Position numbers and translations under genes: made by a program
Notes under the pieces: model-generated
Databases searched by the model: none
What the model saw: the letters and a program-made list of their open reading frames with translations, nothing else
Told to the model about the DNA's origin: nothing
From: Gymnorhina tibicen
Lineage: Eukaryota > Chordata > Aves > Passeriformes > Artamidae
Assembly: GCA_013399875.1 (NCBI GenBank)
Contig: VXAZ01009368.1
Span: 752,061-816,060, forward strand
Length of the DNA stretch: 64,000 bases
Direction of reading: 5' to 3'
Part shown: positions 14,401 through 29,400 of the stretch, one piece after another
How the letters are laid out: every line of letters begins with the position of its first letter
Position numbering within the stretch: the stretch's first letter is position 1

Positions 14401-17400
14401 GGTAGTCACAGACTTCCCAATTTTAATCTACTGCAACACTGCATAAAAAAAAAAATCAGTTTAAAAATCAGCCTACCCACACTATCTTTATGGAAGTAAT
14501 TAATCACAATTTAGATCCCACTGATTTCTATTGCAACAAATATGTTTATTTTCCTTTAGTAAACACATAATTTGGAAAACAACTAACTAAAATGATTTTC
14601 ATTAAATTTTCATTTCTATTAACCAAAACTGAACACTGAACCTTATTAATTTCAAGTTTTCCTACTGTCCAATTTGAGCACGGGCAACCTGCTTAACATC
14701 TCTATGTCAGTTTCTCTACCTTTGATATGGAAAAAACAAATATTTCAAATAAAAGACAGTAAAACTAGCACAAGTCATAAAATCACTAGGGAAAAAAAAG
14801 ATGCTAGAGCAGTATAAAGTGCAGTTCCACTCTGAAAAGTGACTCTTAAGAGCGGCATCAATTTTCAGGCTTTTAATTAAATCAGTATCAAGTTTGTTCA
14901 TTCACAAGTAACAAAGCCTTCTTTCTCCAAACCATTAGCCTGTACTTTAGTATAGTAGGCCTAACCAAATTTTCCACTTGAAGAATACTGTCAATATTAA
15001 AAACTAGGTAATTATATTGAAAGCTACTTTTAAAAATAGTGTATGAAAGCATAGTACTTGACTTTTTAAATTTACATAAATTTTTAAATTTACATTTATT
15101 TATAAATTAATGTAAATTATAAAATAATATACATTACTTTATAAATAAGATAAACCTACATCCTTCTCAAACACATAAAAAATTTTGGTCTAATGTTATC
15201 ACAGGAAGAAGTCCCATTTTTTTGTATCAAAATTATATCTCACAGAACTCCTTTTTATGGAAGAACCCTATATTAGGAAAAAAGGGCAATTTATCACTAC
15301 TCATGATTTTATATATGGGTTTGTGGCAACATGTAGTAGAACAGTTTTGAATGGTAACCACAGTAATGTTTTCACTCTTAAAACTGGTCATTACTCAAAA
15401 CATTGTTAATTCAATGATCTAACATAACTGTCAACAGGGGATTCGGAGTTCATTGTAAGCAGAGTTCTTGAATCTTTATTTCTGTAGAATATCAGTCTTC
15501 AAAAAACACACAAAACAGAACAAAAATCAAGTATGAATTCCTGATGGTACTGACACCAAAATCTGAAAGTCAAAATACACAAACGCTCTTGTAGGTAAAA
15601 GCTGATATACTTTTTTTTTAAAAAGGGCATTTTAAAAGCTTCTTTTTAATAAGTCACTGCTCTCTGTGTGTCAGTTCCTGATATAACTGCTGGACTTTAC
15701 CTACAGAGTACTGTATATGCCTTTTAAATTTCTATTCTCTATCTAGAAGACAGTCATCTCAAGGTGACCAAATCCAATTTTCATTGACAACTTCCTTATT
15801 TCTATGAGAAGCCACAAAATGAAGGGTTTTTCAAACACATATACCCTCACAAAATATTTCATGAGCTGGGAAAGAGGAAATTGCAATTCCAAAACTTCTA
15901 CTTAAATGCTGCTTAAATGCCTATTAACTCTAAACATAAGTTAAAAATGAGTAGCACAAAAGGCCCCAAACTTTGCTCTTAAAAGAGCAAATGTCAGTCT
16001 TGACATTTACATCACAAAGGTAACTATAAACTGTACATGTGCTTCCTGAATTAAGAATTTCAGAATAAGAAATAACAACTAAGAATAACACTATTGCCGA
16101 GTAGGGTAGGATTGTACTATCTATTTCAAAGGGGAGTGTTCAGTGGCCTGCCATAACAGATCTAAAAAATGAATAGGCCAACTAGCAGTTTAAATTACAA
16201 CTTTGAAACAAAAACCATTAAGAGTCCATTTCCTAACAGACTGTATTAATAAGTGTAAAAGATCTGGATGCCAGCAGTGCAACTCTTGTGTTAAACAAAT
16301 TATAGCTATGCCAATTGTCCCATACGCCAAATTTCAACAGTTGTACTTCTAAATGTTGATAACACTATTTCAGACTGATAAGGAAAGGAAGAACATGAGA
16401 GTATTCCCTACAGTTGCTCCCTTCAGTATGGAAACTCCAGAAAAAAAGGCAAATGTCCATATTGCAAGGAAGCAGCATGAATGCCTCTCAGCTGCTGGGT
16501 TACGCCATCACTAATGAGACTGTTGACTGTTTGTTTACATTCCAGCTACTTCAAAAAATGGAAACATACTTCTGTTACATTACAGGCCTTCCATCCATTT
16601 TTTCTGGAGAGAATATTATCTGGAGCTACTCCAAGAGTTTAGTTTCTAAGAAAGATTCCAAGATCTGGTAATGTTACTTTTCCCATTGACTTTCAGAAAA
16701 TATTCACCAAGATATACTAAAAAGTGCACTGAAATGTGTGTTGGGAAGAAGTAAAAAGTTTACATTTGGCACAATGTCTGCCATATACTCTAACTGCTTG
16801 AAATGCAACCTCACATTCCTTAACTTCCCACTTTTAGAATTTTTATGCCAAGGAAAATCCTCAACAGAGAAAAAAAAACTTTTAATGGTAATAGCAAGGT
16901 CGTGTTGTAGGGTGAGTCACTAGATTTGATAAGAGGTTATTCACTATTTTTTGGCACCTTTATATGTGGCACTCTTCTGAATCTAACAGTAAAATGTGCT
17001 AAGCACATAGAAGTGAAGAGCAATACATAGTTCTCTGTTATGCCCATGTTTAAAATTTGCAATATCCTACCAAATTTAATTGTCTTTTCACATCTGAAGT
17101 GCTTCACTTCCTTAAAAGTCTTCAAGAAAACCTGTCAAACATATTGAGTTCAAAAAATGTCATAACTGATTTCTCCTTTCATTAAAGAAAACTGGCTGTT
17201 CCTGAAATTGCATGATCAAATAGATTTCAAATTACATGCAAAAATTCAAATTAATATTTCTCAAACTGAAGATGACTCACAATACACCTTCCTTTTCTCA
17301 GGCACAAATATATCCACCAAATTGGAAGGGGTCTAGGGAATTTTAATTTGTTTAATTATTTACTGCTCCCTTATTTCCTATATACACTTGAGACATAGTT

Positions 17401-20400
17401 GACAATGTTGTTGAGTTCCTCGTCAATTTCAGAGGTGAACTGCACTTTGAAGTAAGAGTACTAAACAGCAGAATTCTTAAAAAATATATACAATTATATT
17501 TATACACCTTTCTTTGACAACCAACCACATATTTATAAAACTTCTTAAAAAGGCCAAGTTTAACAATCATATTTCTGTAAGGGAAATCACAAGCTTTATT
17601 TAGTTCAATATCAGTATCATTCTGAGTTCTACAGCTTGAAACTATTAGTTATTTATTTGAATTAAAAGCCTGCCAATGTATATGTAAGAGAAAGATGAAA
17701 TATTTTAAGGATTTATTCAAATAGTTTTGCTAACCTCGTACTGTCAGCTTGCTATATAACTGTGAGTTCATTTCTTTGTCTCTCTTGTAACGTCGAAATT
17801 CATCAACAGCTTCCCGTACCACTGTGACCGTCAAAACAAATCCCTGTTAAAGATACAATTATGCAATTCAGAATTCTCAGTGCTAGAATAGAAATAGACA
17901 AGTAGGAACACTAGACAGAGTAAGAACATGTGCTTAGAGTATTTATTTTTTTTTAATTTGGATTTGAGTCTTTTCTTCAATAAGTTAAAATAGTATCTTG
18001 AAAAACAAAAACCAAAATCACATTTGCACATTGTACAAATATAATTAGAGTAACTACGTGTCCAAATACATGTAATTTAGATAGTATTTTGAAATGCAAA
18101 GAAGGAAAATGCTTTGGATTACTTAAAGACAGCCTTTATAGTTTCAAAAAGCATACATATTTCCTTATCTTCCACAAACTTTAGGGCTTTACCAAGAACA
18201 TGTAAGAAACTTCCAATTCTAATATTGAAAAATTGCCTTTTTCCTAATACACAGAAAAAGATAAATGGATGGCTAGTTTAATAATTTTACATCTTTAATG
18301 TAGTTATTTAGCAACACATCACAAATATGGACAAAGAAAAAGGGGATTTGTTCTGAAAAACTAAGTGTCTAAATGCTTTGGCTGCTTCTTTCACAGGATG
18401 GTGCCACTGCAGCTTCTACTGGAAGCACACAGAGTGCTTCACTCAGCTGTGATAGCCTCTGGCTAAAAAGGGTGGTAAGCTAAAAACCACAGAACAATTC
18501 AGGGGTAAGCACATAAATTTCCTCTCTACCTCTCTAAACCTTCTCAGATCAGATCTGCTGGCTTAGACTCAGCACTTGAGCTTTTCTCCATCAGTGAAAG
18601 AGACATAAAATTTTCACCAGTAAAAGGACCTCTCATTATTATAAATAAGATGGATACAAAATTCAAATATTAACAAATCCACCAACAAATAAGATTCTAC
18701 ATTATCTGTCTAGCTTCAGACAACCACCAATACTTTATAGAAGAAAATTTATGCCATTAGACTTCTCTTGCAGAAGTCCAACAGTTTGCCAACCTTCCCC
18801 TAATGTCCCAGCAATATGAAAGGAGTGAAGGTGTAGAGCTTTCTTAAAACAGTGTTGACTAAAATCCTCCTATGGATTTTAGGGCTGTTTTGCAGTTCCA
18901 GACCAAAGTTCCAAGGCTTATTCAGTTGTGACCTTATAGTTAAGCACTACTTGTTTGTTCAGATTTACGCTGGCTACAATTATATTGGAACTACATAGAA
19001 CAAAAAACTGCCTATGCAAAACTCCCAGGTTTTTACTCCCAGGGCGTAATTGAATGAACAATCAGATTTTCCCCCTTTCTGACAGAAGCATTTCATACGC
19101 TTTGGTGAGATAGATATTTTAGCAGCATAAAAAAAGGGCACTCCTCAAGTACCTTCAAATAGATTTGTCATTTGCACACACCTTGTTACTAGACAGTAAT
19201 CAAAACACAGAATGCAAGGTGCTAATTGCAAGAATTTCCTCTAGCAGCTCTTTGCTGAGCAGCTGAGTACAGCTGACTGTGACTGTGAGGAACAATTTAA
19301 GGAAGACACTTCTCTTTTTACTCATGTGCTCAAAGGAAGTTGATATTCTTCCAAAGGAGAGCTGAAATTGTGAAGCCCGTTTAAAAAAGAAACCTGTCAT
19401 CTTTCTTTAACTATAAGCAGGTAAGTATCTTTAATGTACTGCTTACAATCAAACCTGTATGCTTTCAAACCTTTGTATGCTGGAGTGGAAATAAGAAGTC
19501 CATTCCCTAGAGCAACTGACAATAAATTAGCAAAATAGTCTTGTTTTAAGAACTTTGGGGCTTAATCTAAGTGTATCTGTGCTGTAAAAACTGTTGAAAT
19601 AAACAAAAGGCAAAAAAATATCCTAACAAAACAAAATCCACATACAACACCAAAAAACCCCCAAACACTTCTAGCAATAGTCAGCTTCTATTAATTTGGT
19701 TTTAAGTATCAGGGCAAACAACATTCCTTTAAAATTTTGAGACAAAATACAAGTCATAGCTACTCCTCTGATTATTACTGAAGATTTATCAGCAGTAACA
19801 CACTCTTCAAAAAAACCTAAACTTATCTGTTAAGCAGCAAAAGCAGACCAAAGGATCTGACTTAAATGTTTTGTATTTTCCTCATAGATACTTAGCTTTG
19901 CTCAACATTCAATTGATGTCTTTTACCTGGAGGTTGATTACTAGTAGAAAAGCTATTAAAGTACAAACAAGTGAGTTTAGCAAAAAAAGATGTTGAGATA
20001 CTGGTATTTTCAAGCTGTGTGTGAAAATCAGGATACATAATTCAAAATACCCTTGAATAAGACAAACATATCTATACAGAACAGATTACTGGTGTTTGCA
20101 AAATACAGTATTTTCTCCCTTCTTTGGGCAGGGTAGAATGGGCTGAGATGCTAAGGGTTTGCTGGATTTTTTTCCTTACTCCCCACTAACGTATAGCGCT
20201 GCACACAGCACATTATGGTGACTACAGCAACTTCCAGACAAGGCTGATTCCTGTCTTTTCTTACTGTGTCAGTGATAAAAGACTTTGTAAATATCCATTT
20301 CAAATCCCACTGTTGAACAAGCTTTCTGTCTTGAAAGCGTTTTTTTGTTGCAGCAGAAGCAAAAAGTTGTCTGTAAAGAGGTGGGAAGAACACCCAGGAC

Positions 20401-23400
20401 AGTGTCTCCATTTATCCATAGTTTAAAGGACACATGTTACAACAATTAAAACAATGAAATCAATCCAGAATATTTACTCTATTGACTTGTTAAGAACGAC
20501 CTTTACTCAAGCAGTCAGCATGTCACAGTTCTTCTTGAATACCATTGAGAATAAATGTTACTGAAAAACACCAATTTTTAAAAAAAGTTTAAAACATAAG
20601 GCATTTATTCTTCCTGCCTTTAAACCTAGTGTGGAGGGACTGGGAAGAAGATGAAAGAAAAGGTAATGATCTGGTTACAAATAAGAAAATATTTCCAAAT
20701 CATGACAATACAGCTGGCAGACTACCAAAAGGATCTCCTCCGAAGAGAATTCAGTTTTCAAACCACAGGAAACCTTGAGTCAGAAGCAAGTGGTTTGAAA
20801 AGTTTCCCAAAAAATACTGCAGAGGGCTCAATAATAAAAGGACATATCAGAAGAAAGCCAGTGCAACTGGCAGGGTAATTTATTAGGAGAAGCATGTTTA
20901 ATTAATAACTTATTTTCAAGGCACAATTTCCTCCTGATTTATCCATGGCTTAAAATATTTTATCTCAATTTTTGTAAGAAAAGGTTGTGATCAAAACTGA
21001 TACAGAAGGAATGCAAAAAATTTATGCTCACAATTCTGACCTAGTCTGAAAACACGAAATAGTCACCAAATAACAACAAATGGAAAGATATTTAACACAC
21101 AAATTAGCTATGTTACCCAGTAAGTTTCTCTAGTAGCTGGAGCTTTTTCTGCTTGTTGGTTTTTTTAAACTCTCGAATGACCAGTAGGCAGAACAGAGCA
21201 CTACACACTCAGATTAGCTGGTTAACAAAAATGACCTGTATCCTGTGGGGCAAAGGCATAGTAGACAAGTGGAAGGGAGGGCTATCAAACAAGCTTTCAA
21301 ATAAGCGTTTTACTTCTGTTATGTTCTTTGACCACTGTAGTTTAGCAGTTGCAGGTTTATGCAATGTACATAGACATGAACCTTTCATTGACATTAAAAC
21401 CCCAAAACTTCTAGTTAAGAGTATTTTTCTGTTTACCAGAGGAGCCCAGTATGTGTACAGGTAGCCTATTTTCAGTGCAGGTACAAACTGTGAGCAGGAC
21501 ACGACGAGAAAATAGAGATTCAAGAAAAACTTGAACTGTTCATATAAAACCTAAAATGAAAAAGAAAACAGATAAAATGTCTTAAAATCTGTACCCATAA
21601 TATACATAAAGTACACTTTTTCATTACAGGAGATACAGAAGCATTATATGTCACACTATTGTAGATGGTACTATTATAGTACCTATATAGCACAATATAT
21701 TATATATATCATCACACACTACTACATTATTTTAATATTATATTATATAATATTATATTATATTCCTTTGGTGATTAAAAGCACCACTTCAGCAAGTGCA
21801 TGTTCTCAAGATTGCTTTGGTCGTAATTTCAATGCTAAGAACATTATTCATTTTACAGAATTCTGACTCTTCAAAGAGTCCACATATTACTTCAGTAAGC
21901 CAGGGTAACATGGCACCTCCACCAGCATTAAGAGAAATGATCACTGAACTTGGAACACTGAGACTTCAGAAAATGAATAACCAATTATTTCAAAGATAAA
22001 ACATTCAAAATAGATCAAAAAGCCACATTTAAAGATTGTCTCCATCTTTTAATCTTAAAATTCAGTTAATATTACAATGACTTCTGCATAAAAATCAAAG
22101 TTATTTGACTCATATTTATTGCTCTTACCAGTCCAACATTATTACATAATTATGTAAAAAACTATGTGCTAGGAAAAAATACTCAGGAAAGTCCATTTCA
22201 AAGTGTCTTTCTGGCAGGCACAACAAAGTAGTGGTACCTCAAAACTGCCAGTTCAGCTAGAGACTACCTAAACAGCCTCCAAGCATGTTTTCTTTCTAGA
22301 GCATGGAATGCTATTTCATGACTTACCAATAAAACTGTAAAGGTAAAAAAGTCAAATCTGAAGTTGTCGGAAAGATTAGAGCCTTCTTCCAAAATGAACG
22401 TATTTCAGGCTGAACCTGCACCTTGTGTTGATCCTGACGAAGTTCATACACTCACTTCTGCTAGTATGTTTAACTCTACAAAAACTTGATACACCAGGTC
22501 AAAGAAAAGTCCACAGAGTATTTTAGGAGGTGCAGATTTTGTAGGAGAAGATGGAAGTTAAAAAGCACCTTCCTACAAATCTTTTGAATCCTGGCAGACA
22601 ACTGATAGTTCATTCAATACAAAGCTGAGCATTTCAGTCCGGTAAAGCAAACTGGCAAGTCTCCAGCTATGTAAAATTAATAAAACTACTGCCTTTAAGT
22701 TCAGGAGAGGTATCTTCAAAATCTGCCCATCACAGAAGATATGTTTTATGGAAACTCATGCAAAGTTCCTAAGCTGCTGTATCAAGATGTTTATGAAACT
22801 GTAAATGGAAATTGAACAGACTGGTATAAAGGGAGAAGCCGCAAGTATTTATAAAATGTTCAGAGATTAGGTGATATTTTGGAAATGTTACAGCTCTTTT
22901 AGTCAGCAAGTAAAATTCTGTTAATCTAAGCATTATTTTAAGTTTGTATTTGGATATGAAATCATTGAATATTACCCATTGCCAGCTTCAATGTTAAAAA
23001 AACCATAAAAGAGAACACAAAATTTCACATAATGAAAATTTCAATGGGAGTAGATCACTGGAGTCCATATTTATGACTTTGTTATATTTATGGCTTTGGA
23101 ACCAATACAGTGATGTTCCCTACAAACTACTTCTAGTAAAGCAACATAAAAAAAAACCAGCTATACAGTATTCTAATCAATGAAAAGTCTTAATTTATGT
23201 CTAAAATTAAAATTTGAAAATATTTCATTTTTATCAACTATTGGGCTTTACATTTAGGAGCTCCCTTCTTTTTGAAGTTTCTACTGAGTTTTCAAATACT
23301 AGCACCAAATTGAAAATCTAATTTGGCCTAAAACCAAGATTTTTAAAATATCAAAAAAGAACAAACATTCTCTCTCACAATAGGTGATTGCAGCTGATCC

Positions 23401-26400
23401 CTATAGGGAATGTGAACCTGGTTCAGGATTTGTAATCTACACAGCAGATTTCTGGTTGCAATAATCAATGGCCTACTATATGCTTAATGAATTTTGTGAC
23501 CTTTAGGAAAGCATATGTGGCTTAACCGATTTCAATGTATTTAATAATTCAAACTTTGGAAGAAAACATTTACTTTGTCCAACAATGATAAGAATATTTT
23601 ATCCACATGTGGTAAGTGACATTTTATTTTCCTGACAGGAGATCAGTCTTAATTACAAGGCCATTAATTTTTTTGTTGTTTTAATAAGGAAATGCATTAG
23701 GAAACACCTGCCAGTCATTGGACTACAGAGGCCAGAATAATAGAATCAATACTCTTATATCAGCATGATCACTTAAATAAAAAACTCAAGACAAAGCACG
23801 TCCATATTCAAAAGTACATGACATTCAGTTTTTTCTATGGGACACAGGACTCTTGATGGTATTTGTAAAAATAGGAGCAAAAGCGTAATACTAAAATTTA
23901 TACTATCACAGTAGGATACATTTTTAGGTTTAACCACGTAAGTTCCAAAAGTTGTTTCTCTGTTGCTAAATTTCATTGTAACAAGAAATTTTTTTAAAAA
24001 CTATGAACTAGACAAAACCGTGATATCTCTTTTGTCTTCATATACACAGTGTATATTACAAGCAAAAAACTGAAATTAAAGTGCAATATGGCTTCTTAGG
24101 AAAAAAGTGACAAAATACTTTCCACTCCACAACAAAAGTATTTGCTGAAGAACTGCACTCAAAGTCAAAAATACCTGCAAAAAAACTGCAATAATAAATT
24201 CAACTCTGAAAAGTACTGAACTAAGCCTACTTGTGATATAAATTGAATATGTTAGTTGTTTTTGTCCTTTAAGGAGTTGTCCATTTCGGAATTCATCATT
24301 TATTTTACTTTCAATGGCAAGGAGTATGAGAAAATATCCATGGGACTAAATTGTAATTTTTGACTATTTACTTCTCAACTGAAGTCAGTCCTTTGCATGC
24401 AGAAGTGCTTCTTTTTTAAAAAGGATTACAAATTTCTAATGATTAATAGAAAAGTGCAAAGAAACTCATCTCAAATTTCAAAAGCTTCACTGAATTCCAA
24501 CCACTCAGACTGCAATTAAGTACATATCTCTTTGAAAACAAAACAATTTAATAAAAATGCAACCTTGTTCTCAACTGTTAATTTTCATTGAAGTCATTGA
24601 GACAAAGATAGAAAGAAAAAGAAGTCTCTGGGCAAATAAAATTTTATTTTTGTGGAGTAGTCAAAAAACACTACAGAACATACAGTCAGCCCAACACCAG
24701 AAAATGTTTAGTGGCCTTACCCCAGGTATAAAGGTAAAGATGTTGTACTTCTGATTTTTTATGGCATTTTTGGGGTATTTTTCTTCACACTTTTCAGGAC
24801 ACCCAAGCCACACTGTGCGAGCCTTCAGGTCTTTCTTTCTTCGACAAATGTTTATGAGCCAATCAGAACAACTGAAAAGAAAGACAACTGTTTATTTTAA
24901 AACTAAAAATGTACAATATGAGATTACAATTTCCAAACCTGGAACCCCTAAAGGCAAATACCTATGAAAAACAGGCTTAAAAATGTTTGCCATATCTAAA
25001 TAAGCAAGCATGATGTTAACTTCTAATATTTAGGGCAATTACAGAGTACTCGACTCATCCAGATATACACATATATAAACACTTGCACATCCTTTGCAGA
25101 AAATCTTAATACAATAATGACAAGTTTCACTACACCTTACCCTGACATAGATTAAAAATATTCTAGTTAATAAGATTCTGCATCATACCGTATAGTTCCT
25201 TGGCTAAACTCTTTATCTTGTATTACTAACACACAGATTATGCTAATGATTGAAGAGAAATAAGGCTTCTGTTTGATACAGTTCAGAAGATTTCAGCAGC
25301 TTTGGATACAATTTCCACATAATTTGCAAATCTTCAGTTTCCTCCATACCACTGCTAATGCCACACTGTCATATATTTAAAAAATCCAAACCAAACCATA
25401 CCAACAAAACCAGAAAACCATTCAAAAGAAGCCCACTATGTAAATACAGATTGCACAATGATCTGCAAAGGGGGAACTTCAGTTTACAGAAGAAAGGAGC
25501 ATCCTTGCCTAACCAGCTTACAAATCTATTGAAGAAGTTTAAACCATGAGCAGTGAGATACAGAAGAGCTCAGAGCAACCTTTAAACAACTGCATTTTGG
25601 ACAAGGATACAGGAATGGTGGGAAGAGGTCACAACAAGGAGGAACAAAAGGCTGGCAAACAGAATGATGCCTCTGAGGCTCGACGGACTATTTACTAACA
25701 GCCGTAAAACAAGGAACAAACACGGATTTGACTCAACTTACATAATGTAATCAGCTTAAGACTTGCTAGTGCTATCTACAGAGGCAGAAAGATATCCAGA
25801 GACCATTAGCAAAGAAAAGTGGGTTTGCTGTACACTGCATATACTTGGTTTACAATCCCATCCATTAAAGGAGAATTTATCTGTATTTATTTTTTAATAC
25901 AGTGAGGAGGTGCCTCAATCATGCTGGGAGTCTGTTTTAGGCAAGTGAATCGGGAACACTGAGCAGACAGGCCTTCTTATGTTCTTCACCTACTGCAGCT
26001 GATGGAGCTGATAGCAGTAGATTTCAGCTACATCAGCTGATGAAGTTGAAATAAGAAACCATTTCTAGCGAGGTTTTTGAATATACTGGCAATACTTTTG
26101 ATGCAGCAAAAAGAAAAAAAAGTTAGGAAATTCTTACATATTTTATTCAAACCAACAGGAAAAATTTGGCTGAGAACAAGAGGGAAATTTACAATCCAAT
26201 CACCCCAGCACTGTTTACTGGATTAATTCTGTATAGTCAATCTATTCATATGTATTTGTACACACCTGTAAGAAAACAGAAGTCACACTGACATGTGACA
26301 TGTCAGTGACTGAACCAACACTGACATGTCAAGAAAAATCTCTAAAATGGAACTAATTTCACTCTGATAAGAACCAGTTGCACTACCTGCTTGAGAGCAC

Positions 26401-29400
26401 ATGTCCTCTATTGACTCCTGGGACTTTGAGCACCCTGATCTAGTGAAAGATGTTTGTGCCCATGCCAGGAAGGCTGGATTAGATAATCTTTAAAGGTTCC
26501 TTTCAACCCAAATCATTCTATGATTCTATGTCTCTAATAAAATTTAACTCTCAAGACATTCATCATAAGAAAAGTAAAGGAATATATTCTTGAAACTGAT
26601 GCAGTTGGAAAAATCATAATTGCAGAGTAGCTTATATAAAACCAAAGTAATTTCAGTGAAGGTCTGCAAAGGTTTATTTAGAACTTACTGGGTAATTGGC
26701 TATTGAATATTTCATTTTTCAGACCACAAAAAAAAAAAGCTAGAAGAGAGAGGGGTACATGCAAAGAGAAGATCTGAATTAAAGGCTGTCTTGACAAATT
26801 ACAAAAACTACCTGGAAGATATAGAATGGAGTTGAACAGCTACAAGTGCAACATAGTTTCCAGAGAAATAATCAACTACACAAATACAGAACCAGGAAAT
26901 GCTCAAAAACCAGGTGGCAGCTCAGTTACTGCATGAGAATGTTATACATGTGCAAAAAAAGACATCTGTTCAGTGTGGACAAGCATACTTGTAGCAAGTA
27001 ATGAATGTACTCCTTTCTCTCAATCAGTGCTAGAATGATCTCAGTTGGCTTACAGGACCATTCTGAATACCAAATTTCAACAAACAGGCCTATTGGGAAA
27101 ACAGAGACCACACACAAGAGCAAGAAAACAATTACAGGTCTAGAAAGCAGGGCAGGCTGACTACAAGATACACCAAGAAACCGGAGCTGTTCACAGAAGG
27201 CTGAGTGTGGACACAATATGGTTTCAAGTATGTAAGAACCAACTGCAAAGAGGAAAGGGACAATTATTCTCTAGGTCCACCATTATTATCTAATGACAGA
27301 CCTTCAACTGTGGCAAATCAATAAGCAGGGTGGGCACAACATGGACAGATATTGAGTAAATTCTTTAAATGACAGGGGTGGAGGAGACACTTAGGGAGGC
27401 TGGAATTGCTGCAGGTGTCTAAGATGTGGTTAGATCAGACATTAGCGACAGATATAATTCATTCTGTACAGGCAAGGAATCTACTCAAAACTTCTTAAGG
27501 TTCTTTCCTAGTCTGTTTATTCACAATTACAGAATCATGAAACACACAAATACTGCAGGAAAGGTAAGCTGATAGTTAGCTTACATTGCCACAATCCGAT
27601 CAATTACAATGTTCTTGTATGTAATATACATTATCCCATGATTATTACAAATTAATTTTGCCAAAGAATGGAATTCAAAGTTGTTGGTTCTTTTAAAACA
27701 AAATTAAAAGTTATGCAATAGTAAAATCATTCAAAGTAACAATAACTTTGTTATGGAAATACCACTACATCAATAGTCACAAGCTGACCTTTAAAATACT
27801 TCAATTTTAAATGCTGGATTCTTAAGATTTGCTCCCTGAAACTTTCACTATGGGATAGAAATCAATTTGGTTTCATCCTATGTAAACATGCATTCTATTT
27901 TTGCTACAAATAGGAGTCCATTCATCAGCTTTTTCCAGTTACTTTAAAATAGCGACAAAAAATTATTCTATCAGAAAAACTGTAACAGCATTAATTCAAC
28001 TTTCAAAATTCAGCCCTGTTATTTAGTAACATACAAATCAGAAATATCATTACTTAAACTTGTTTTTAAACCAAAATGAACAGCAGTCTTTCTATTTCAT
28101 GATCTCACAATCAGTTTAGAGGCTGTGAACAGATCCTGCTGATGTTGAGACGTCCAGTACCTCCCTCCTCCCATAACAAAGGTGTGAATTCTTGCTCCTT
28201 CCCTTGTGCTGGCACAAAAATTCATGCAACTGCATGGGAAAACCAGGCCTGCAAATCGATCCAGTTGTAAACTAATGCAGAATAAAAGGGTATTATTTTC
28301 AATTATATCCATCCCCAACCTTTAAAAATCTAAAAAACTGTAAGAATAGTTGAAACAATGCAAGTTATACGTTTGCAGCAGAACTAAGAATGATTCCACT
28401 CAGTGCTAACTTGGATTTTTACTGGATAAAACTGCTCACAGCATTAAAGCTTTAAACTTGTTAGTTTCCAGGGCAGGGGTGTGGAGACACAGAAGAGACA
28501 GCTTAGGTATACAGTGAAAAGAGTAAAGATAGATCTGTAGGAAAAAAGTTCCAAGAAAAATAATTTTTCCCTGGAGAAAGTGAGCTAGCATGACAGCTCT
28601 GCCTACAATCCTGTATACAGCAATTCCCTGACAATCTTTGAAATCCTGCATTGTTCAATCCATTTTTGAACTTGAACCGTAAACAGACTGAATATTTGAT
28701 TAGGCACAGTCTCTTTTGTAGAATCATTTCCTCAGACACTAAGGACTTCTCTATTGCTAAAATTAAACATTCACCTAAAGCAACATAATTATGCTGCCTT
28801 CCTTGCCACGGAGTCTCCCCTCCTTGAAACCACTTTTTTTGCTACAGATCAACAGACCATTAGTTCAGCAAATGCCAAAAAGTACAGACACAAGAGTGAT
28901 GTCTGACTGGGAAACAACTGCAATACCTTTGATAAAAGGGATTTAACAGACACATACCCATCAACAGTAAAGTTCTCAGAGGTGAGAAAGTCACAGATGA
29001 TGAAAATATTACAGGTTATGCCCAAATCAGTATTGTCATGGTTCAGATAAGCTTTACTACCATTAAAATAGAAATCAGTTAGATTCTTCTGTTTACAGTC
29101 TCAGCAGCAATTACTGCTTTATCACAGAAAGAATACAAGGTGGACATGCTGGCCTCAGAAATCCTGATCAATTTACATTAATTAAAAATTTTAACATCAG
29201 TGAAGTCTACCCAAAATTTTTGTAACTCAGACTATCAACACCCAACACATTTCTAATCTGTTCTAGAATTAACATTCCCCAGTTGTCTTGGGGTGACTGT
29301 GCTGTTGTATCCCCTACCACTGCTCTATGCCCAGACATGATTCCTGAGCCTTTCTATGCCTTTAAAACTGGATGCAAGAGACAGAGAAAAAACTGAGTGA

